Shown here: in pieces, positions 59,414-64,000 of the stretch
How the letters are laid out: each line of letters starts with the position of its first letter
Position numbering within the stretch: position 1 is the stretch's first letter
Notes under the pieces: model-generated
The model's input: only the letters and a program-made list of their open reading frames with translations
Told to the model about the DNA's origin: nothing
Database searches by the model: none
Made by a program: the position numbers and the translations under genes
DNA from: Turicimonas muris
GTDB taxonomy: Bacteria > Pseudomonadota > Gammaproteobacteria > Burkholderiales > Burkholderiaceae_F
DNA: 64,000 nucleotides
Reading direction: 5' to 3'
Assembly (NCBI RefSeq): GCF_002221595.1
Contig: NZ_NHMP01000003.1
Location: forward strand, 275,049-339,048

Positions 59414-60300
59414 AGTCCTTTTCGTGATGTGATTCTTTCCATCAAATCTCTGTTTTGCCCCTCCGGAAGAGCCTTTATCAGATCAATGCTAGCTTGATCA
59501 ATAGCCAGCAAATCAGTTGAAGCGAGAATACCGATATCGGGTGCAGTCGGTTCTGCCGCTGAAGTTCCTGCGCAGTCACAATCAACCGACATTTTTCTTA
59601 AAACATTGATGTATACAATCTTCTTTCCAAAATGGTCCGTGATTGCTTTCGCTCCGTCGGCCATGCGCTCCATCAGTTCCTCTCCACGGATCCATTGTCC
59701 ATTGTGATCCAGCAGACCATGCAACTGTGCCTTTCCACCTTCCGGACCGCTAGAACCGCATCCAATGGCGATGTTTTTCATCGAACCGCCGAAACCGCCC
59801 ATTGTATGCCCTTTGAAGTGAGTAAGTACCAACATGGAGTCATAGTTAAGGAGATTTTTGCCTACTCTGAACCTCTTGACATACTTCGCACCATTTGACG
59901 GCAATTCTGCTTCGCCGTCTTCGTCCATAATATCCACCCGGCTAAAATTCCAACCGTTAATTTTAAGAGTTTCACGATGGCCTTTCGAAGTTTGACGAGG
60001 ACTTCCGTACAGGACATTGCATTCCACAATTGTGCTGTCAGGAATTTGTTCCTGCAATTTTTGTACCCATGGGGAAGGAATGATGTTGGGGCCATGCGGC
60101 TCGCCGGTGTGAAGCTTGATCGCAATCTTTCCATTTAAATTTCCGCCAACCAACTTAAACATTTTGATTAAAGACTGAGGCGAAATCTCTTTGGAGAAAA
60201 ACACCTCTGCCGTTTCATTTTGCTGAGCAAATGCTGAATAAACTGGAGAAGATCCTATTAATGCTGCGGTAGTCTCTAAAAATTGGCGACGATTGATCAT
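59323..60300 (-). pseudogene. DUF362 gene, 5' fragment right of the IS, with chimeric C-terminus
   Basis: This half keeps the true start: AGAGGAATC before ATG 60300, then a Tat signal (NRRQFLETTAALIG, cleavage near AFAQQ). The DUF362 core runs to SRKGL at 59414, where the frame enters the IS and adds an unrelated tail LSLIPKPPYFHNYYLK and onwards, to a stop at 59323. The original gene, joining this half to the tail at 56438, would have encoded about 320 residues. The product may still be exported with most of its core. Confidence 0.85.
59414..60221. repeat. 808-bp direct repeat, copy 2
   Basis: Second copy of 56514-57321, starting at the base after the right end of the IS and ending at 60221, beyond which the flanks differ (apart from a short chance CTGAG). 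Confidence 0.92.
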
Positions 60301-60447
60301 TTTAGATTCCTCTTTGATTTCAAATGATTTTACCTTGAATACAGAGACATAAAACCTCTTCGCTGGTGATAAGAGCGGTTTCCTGGTTTGAGTTTGCTCG
60401 TCTAATAAAGACATTAGAATCTCAAGAAGATCATTAGGAGGTTCTCA

Positions 60448-61158
60448 ATGGACACCAAAATAATTTCTTCTTCACTCATCGCCGTCGGCATCATCGCCGG
60501 AGCCTTTACTCTAGGCAACCAACTAGAACAAGGAATCAGAGGATTTAAAGACGCCGACAGAGTTGTTACCGTCAAAGGCCTTTCAGAGAAAGAAGTCAAG
60601 GCCAATCATGTTATTTGGCCGGTAAGCTTCCGTGAAATGGGAAATGATTTGTCTCAAGTTTATGACCAGTTGGAAGTCAAGCAGAACATGGTTTTGAAAT
60701 ATCTCAAAGACGGTGGTCTTACAGATGAGGAAATTACTATTGCCGCGCCGAAACTGCGTGACAATTTGGCTGACAACTACGGCTCTCAGCGTCCACCGTT
60801 CCGTTACATGATTACTCAGGTGCTTACTATTTCATCAGACAAGGTTGATGTGGTCCGTAAATTGGACGAAGCACAAAGAGATTTGTTAAAGGCCGGTGTA
60901 GGCTTGACTAATGACTACTCTTACATGACCAAATATTCATACACCGGGCTAAATGAAATTAAACCGGCGATGATCGAAGCCGCCACAAAGAACGCTAAAG
61001 AAGCCGCACAGAAATTTGCTATGGATTCCGGATCGACTTTAGGAAAAATCCGAAGAGCCAACCAAGGCATCTTCTCTATCACCGACCGAGACGAGAACAC
61101 TCCTTTTATCAAGAATGTGAGAGTGGTAACGACTGTCGAATACTTCTTGAAGGATTAA
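60448..61158 (+). CDS. SIMPL-domain (DUF541) protein
   Basis: A 236-residue protein with an uncleaved or cleaved N-terminal hydrophobic segment (SSLIAVGIIAGAFTLGNQL), then a SIMPL domain: VVTVKGLSEKEVKANHVIWPV, broken after GLSE, and the C-terminal VRVVTTVEYFL strand. Relatives are periplasmic (YggE-like, oxidative-stress linked), though function is not defined. AGGAGG lies before ATG 60448. It is divergent from the DUF362 gene across 147 bases. Confidence 0.82.
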   Translation: MDTKIISSSLIAVGIIAGAFTLGNQLEQGIRGFKDADRVVTVKGLSEKEVKANHVIWPVSFREMGNDLSQVYDQLEVKQNMVLKYLKDGGLTDEEITIAAPKLRDNLADNYGSQRPPFRYMITQVLTISSDKVDVVRKLDEAQRDLLKAGVGLTNDYSYMTKYSYTGLNEIKPAMIEAATKNAKEAAQKFAMDSGSTLGKIRRANQGIFSITDRDENTPFIKNVRVVTTVEYFLKD

Positions 61159-61167
61159 CTACTGTCT

Positions 61168-61189
61168 GAGAAGGCCCCCGAGCCTTCTC
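61168..61189. terminator. Bidirectional terminator hairpin
   Basis: GAGAAGGC (61168-61175) and GCCTTCTC (61182-61189) pair perfectly with a 6-base loop. It lies between the convergent SIMPL and sensor genes, touching the sensor stop codon. The following sequence is only moderately T-rich. Confidence 0.65.
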
Positions 61190-62623
61190 CTATTCTTCTC
61201 GCACCAGGACGTAGACCTTATCAACAACACCTGAATCTTTTATCGAATACATCCGGAGCTCATATTTTTCTCCGGTTGCTATGAAAGTCAATTGAGTTCT
61301 TAACCGTTCTAGCCATTCGTTAGGCGGAACATCCGAGGAGAAGCACTGATCGAGGCAACACAAGAAATCCGAACCCGGTTGGGCCATCGGCATCAATCTG
61401 CGGGATATCTTGTTTGCAAACCGGATTTCTCCGTTTTTATCTACGAGCACTAAACCAGTTAAGAAGTCATCAAACACCTTATTCAAGATGACTCCTCTTT
61501 CGGAGAAATCTGAGATTCTCCTATGAAATTCCCTTTCCACGGCAAAGTTAATATCATTTGCCTCAGGTTTGTTTGGTCTTACTTGATTGCTAAGTTTGTT
61601 TATGAGTTTCTGTAGGTGCCCGAATTCTTCCGGAGATTCAATATAGTCCATTTTGCCCCATGGATATTTTGAATCGAAGACACTATTCATTAATTTCTTG
61701 AATTTGGAGACCAAGACCTGATTTACCGTGCTTCCGACAATCAAAGTCAGCAAGCATACGAGCAAAAAGAAGAGGATATTAGTCCAGACCAATACACCAT
61801 GTTCGGTTTCTTTATCAGGGACTTTTCTAAAAATTCCGACAGCCCAATTTTGATCCGGCAATGGCAAAAGGTAACCTGACAAATCCGCTGCATTTCCTCT
61901 TTCAATGGTTACCCACTCTCCACCTGTTTTCAATACCCTTGAGATTTCCTGAGGCTTCAAATATGGGGTTAAAGTGGCAACAAGATCAGTGGTGAATACC
62001 GGCACGCCCTTGCTGTCAAAAACCCAAATACTAAATTCTCCCGGCGCGATTCGGCTAGTGGCATTATCAACCAGTCGATTCAAGTTCAAAGCACAGACGG
62101 CATAACCAACAAGTTTTCCTTTTTTATTTCTTGCAGGAATGATGACATTGACGATAGGAACGTCTGCCGCGCCTACGGCCTTAACTACGTCAGAGACGAC
62201 AGGAGTGTTGAAAGATTGAATCTTTTTCCAGTGATCTCTAGTCGTGTGGTCAACACTAATATTAGAGAGTCCTTCTTTGTTGATCTTTGGGTAAAAGGCA
62301 ATTGAACGTCCTTTTGTGTTGTCATAGTGAATATTGAGAATATAAGGAACTTTAACAACCAAATCTTTTAAATAGCTGTTCAACAACTCCGGATCTTTAA
62401 CACCGTCTGCAGCGAGCTTATTAGCGGCAGATTCTACGACAGTTCTAGCAATCTCCAGTCGAGATTGAATTTCTCTCCCGACAAGTTCTGCTGAAAGCTT
62501 GCTTACCAGCTCTCTGTTTTCCAAAGTTTCCTTCGCAAAGAAAAACTGCTGAATTCCGAGAGCCAATAATGGAATCGAAACGCATGCAAAAAAGATGGCA
62601 TATAGGTACTGTCGGAAGCTCAT
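61190..62623 (-). CDS. Membrane sensor with Cache and PAS domains, no output domain
   Basis: A 477-residue protein. An N-terminal helix (YAIFFACVSIPLLALG) is followed by a periplasmic double-Cache region of about 240 residues (YDNTKGRSIAFYP, DHTTRDHWK, VVSDVVKAV), a second helix (ILFFLLVCLLTLIVG) and a cytoplasmic linker. A PAS domain (ILNKVFDDFLTGLVLVDKNG, then IRFANKISRRLM) follows. It ends after the PAS with no kinase, GGDEF, EAL or methyl-accepting domain. It may be a truncated histidine kinase or a stand-alone signalling subunit. Confidence 0.8.
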   Translation of the reverse strand: MSFRQYLYAIFFACVSIPLLALGIQQFFFAKETLENRELVSKLSAELVGREIQSRLEIARTVVESAANKLAADGVKDPELLNSYLKDLVVKVPYILNIHYDNTKGRSIAFYPKINKEGLSNISVDHTTRDHWKKIQSFNTPVVSDVVKAVGAADVPIVNVIIPARNKKGKLVGYAVCALNLNRLVDNATSRIAPGEFSIWVFDSKGVPVFTTDLVATLTPYLKPQEISRVLKTGGEWVTIERGNAADLSGYLLPLPDQNWAVGIFRKVPDKETEHGVLVWTNILFFLLVCLLTLIVGSTVNQVLVSKFKKLMNSVFDSKYPWGKMDYIESPEEFGHLQKLINKLSNQVRPNKPEANDINFAVEREFHRRISDFSERGVILNKVFDDFLTGLVLVDKNGEIRFANKISRRLMPMAQPGSDFLCCLDQCFSSDVPPNEWLERLRTQLTFIATGEKYELRMYSIKDSGVVDKVYVLVREE

Positions 62624-63029
62624 CGCAGTTACTAGGGACTAAGAAAATCAAGAATTATAGGGGTTTACGAGATTATCCTATGAATTATCTTAATTTTAAA
62701 GAGGGAACGCTAATTTTTAGAAAAAAATGAGCACATTGCCTAGAATAGATTGAGTGTTAGTCAAACGAGTAATCTCCTAATGGCAATTCATAATTTCCAA
62801 TCCCGCTGCCGGAACTAAACGCTCCTAGACGCAACTACCTCCTTTGTTCTTGGTACTAATGCGGTTTAACTGTCAGAGAGTTCTTCATTAATTTCTATTT
62901 GACCGGAGTGGTAATGAACATGCGTTTTGATCGAATATTCATCTCAAAGGGAAAGTGGCTGAAAGACAGATTTGTATTCCAAACAAATAACGAAAATTGA
63001 ACAGAATGTTGTACTATTTTGCCTCCAAT
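62624..63029. other. Intergenic region before the sensor gene
   Basis: About 400 bases with no supported gene. It must carry the sensor promoter on the minus strand. I see no clear -35/-10 pair and no known RNA. The right part borders the intron-like sequence, whose lower limit is uncertain. Confidence 0.4.
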
Positions 63030-63377
63030 TGCGGCAGGCATTGCTTCCTGCCTTTACTGCAAAATCAACCTGACATTCGAAAGCTTTACAGAGAACCACA
63101 CTTAACGGAACCCTCTGCCTGAGGCCTCGAGCCCATTAAAACTTCAAAAAGCAGTGAAACGTTGACTCGAAGACTCGATAGCAACGCTTCAACTAATATC
63201 GGTTGGGTATCACGGCCCCCACACCCGTCTAGACTGCTCATATCCGCTTCCTGTTCTTTGAACATGCATTTTACTATCAGCTTCCTTCAGACTTAACGTT
63301 ACCGTTAAGCCGTTGCCAGGCCGCTAAGCTTTCCTCTCATCGGGAAAGCTCGGGATTCACGCCCTATAGGGACGCAC
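63030..63377 (-). mobile_element. 5' part of a second group II intron (domain I)
   Basis: On the minus strand a GTGCG intron start lies at 63377-63373, followed by GGGCGTGAATCC, GAGAGGAAAGC, ACGTTAAGTCTGAAGGAAGC and GAACAGGAAGCGGATATGAGC, a series typical of domain I of bacterial group II introns. Helices continue (TGAAGCG/CGTTTCA, CAGAG/CTCTG) to about 63090. No domain V or maturase gene follows, so it is truncated. The lower limit is approximate. Confidence 0.6.
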
Positions 63378-63427
63378 TGCTGGGTATACATCGAGTAGAG
63401 GGTTGGGTTGCCCCGTCCCCCTCTCAC

Positions 63428-63459
63428 AGCACCCACCGTACGGTTCCGTAGTGGGCGCT
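63428..63459 (-). ncRNA. Group II intron domain V
   Basis: Minus strand: AGCGCCCAC pairs with GTGGGTGCT (one G-U), capped by TACG/CGTA around GAAC, with a two-base CG bulge on the 3' side. The AGC catalytic triad is at the 5' base. Located 3 bases after the maturase stop. Confidence 0.8.
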
Positions 63460-63462
63460 TCA

Positions 63463-64000
63463 TTAACAAATCGCCATAAAGCGGAGAGAATACAACCCTA
63501 ATCTGGCAAAACGGCGGTTCTTGATGGTCAGGTTCATGTGAGCTTGACCCGAGTTCCACCATGCACCTCTGCCATTCATCGAACTTTTCCAGGCGGTCTC
63601 GGGATCCAGACCTAGTTTGATCAGATTCCTTGCCCTAGTTTTCCGTCTCTTCCATGCAATCCAGATAAGTTTACGGAGATGGTGGCGAATTCTTTCGTCC
63701 ATTTCACTCCAGTACGTCTTCCTGGTATCAAGGCGATAGTAGTTCCTCCAGCCCCTGAGGACGGGAGTTATTCTTTCTATCGTCTTCTTTAAGGAAGTTC
63801 CGCGTGCTGAGTTAAACATCTTGTGGAGTTTCGTCCATAGTCTCTTCACCGACTTTTCCGCCACGACAATACATTTACTGTCTGCTTTGGAGAACGTGTA
63901 GCCGAGAAATGTTGAGTCCTTAGGACGAAAGGTTCCGCTCTTATCACGATTAACTCGTAACTTGAGCTCTCCTTCCACGTATTGTGTGATGCTGTTTAAT
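63463..64000 (-). CDS. ltrA: Group II intron reverse transcriptase/maturase, C-terminal part
   Basis: The frame is open to the window edge, giving the last 178 residues. It contains the end of the RT/thumb region (LKLRVNRDKSGTFRPKDSTFLGYTF, broken after RDKSG) and the maturase (GIIM) domain: ITPVLRGWRNYYRLDTRKTYW, then RHHLRKLIWIAWKRRKTR and LGLDPETAWKSSMNGRGAWW. No HNH endonuclease domain follows, so mobility would depend on nicked or single-stranded targets. It promotes splicing and retromobility of the surrounding intron. Confidence 0.92.
   Translation of the reverse strand, partial: LNSITQYVEGELKLRVNRDKSGTFRPKDSTFLGYTFSKADSKCIVVAEKSVKRLWTKLHKMFNSARGTSLKKTIERITPVLRGWRNYYRLDTRKTYWSEMDERIRHHLRKLIWIAWKRRKTRARNLIKLGLDPETAWKSSMNGRGAWWNSGQAHMNLTIKNRRFARLGLYSLRFMAIC

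Larger units (their letters stand above)
63390..64000 (-). mobile_element. Group II intron, 3' part (cut by window edge)
   Basis: Contains the end of the intron-encoded maturase gene, domain V (63428-63459) and a domain VI hairpin with a bulged A in CTCTACTC. The predicted intron end is the AT at 63391-63390 (minus strand), 7 bases from the branch A, fitting the usual AY ending. The 5' part lies beyond base 64000. Confidence 0.85.

Noticed and set aside
63305..63562. 85-residue ORF across the end of the group II intron
   Set aside because: It covers domains V and VI and the intron junction, which are RNA features; a common false gene call.

Overview
The window looks like a chromosome segment of a gut-type betaproteobacterium (Burkholderiales, most likely Sutterellaceae such as Parasutterella, Turicimonas or Sutterella). 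This is inferred from betaproteobacterial gene orders (queA-tgt-yajC-secD-secF; gmk-rpoZ-spoT; dnaX-ybaB-recR; trxA-rho-rpmE; carA/carB near greA-yhbY-rlmE-ftsH), a moderate GC content judged by eye, and anaerobe-type genes (hydrogenase maturation, a DcuC-type carrier). No rRNA, tRNA or CRISPR array was seen.

Layout. 1-5837: hydrogenase maturation operon hypA(partial)-hypB-hypF-hypC-hypD-hypE on +, with the nickel-binding N-terminus of HypB encoded as a separate His-rich protein. 5888-7567: a frameshifted LuxR-type response regulator and two small genes. 7643-13160 (-): queA-tgt-yajC-secD-secF, for queuosine tRNA modification and protein export. 13329-27795 (mostly -): greB, ftsH, dnaE, rlmE, divergent yhbY, greA, argF, carB, gmhA, carA. 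28096-32271 (+): tal, gmk, rpoZ, spoT. 32330-33231: a broken and an intact BOF-family periplasmic protein. 33832-36573 (-): a NitT/TauT-type ABC importer. 36902-40077 (-): recR, ybaB, dnaX and the 4.5S SRP RNA. 40265-48900 (+): MFS exporter, trxA, rho, rpmE2, a GT-C-type membrane protein, a MATE pump and a RocB-like M20 peptidase. 48920-56138 (-): flavodoxin, DUF3737, a cyclophilin-like protein, M20 peptidase with DcuC carrier, htpX, lapB.

56438-64000 is the accessory end. A 2,092-bp IS1634/IS1549-type element (57322-59413) sits between two 808-bp direct repeats and splits a Tat-exported DUF362 gene into two overlapping, complementary halves. It is followed by a SIMPL-domain gene, a Cache-PAS sensor with no output domain, and two group II intron pieces in tandem: the 3' end of an intron carrying a maturase gene, then 12 nt, then the 5' start of another intron.

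The main unusual points are the 808-bp repeat around the IS, the A10 tract in dnaX where either one-base slip leads at once to a stop (a gamma-subunit device), the split HypB, the tandem intron ends, a structured leader before trxA, an attenuator-like hairpin before the ABC importer, and two genes broken by small lesions (response regulator, BOF paralogue).
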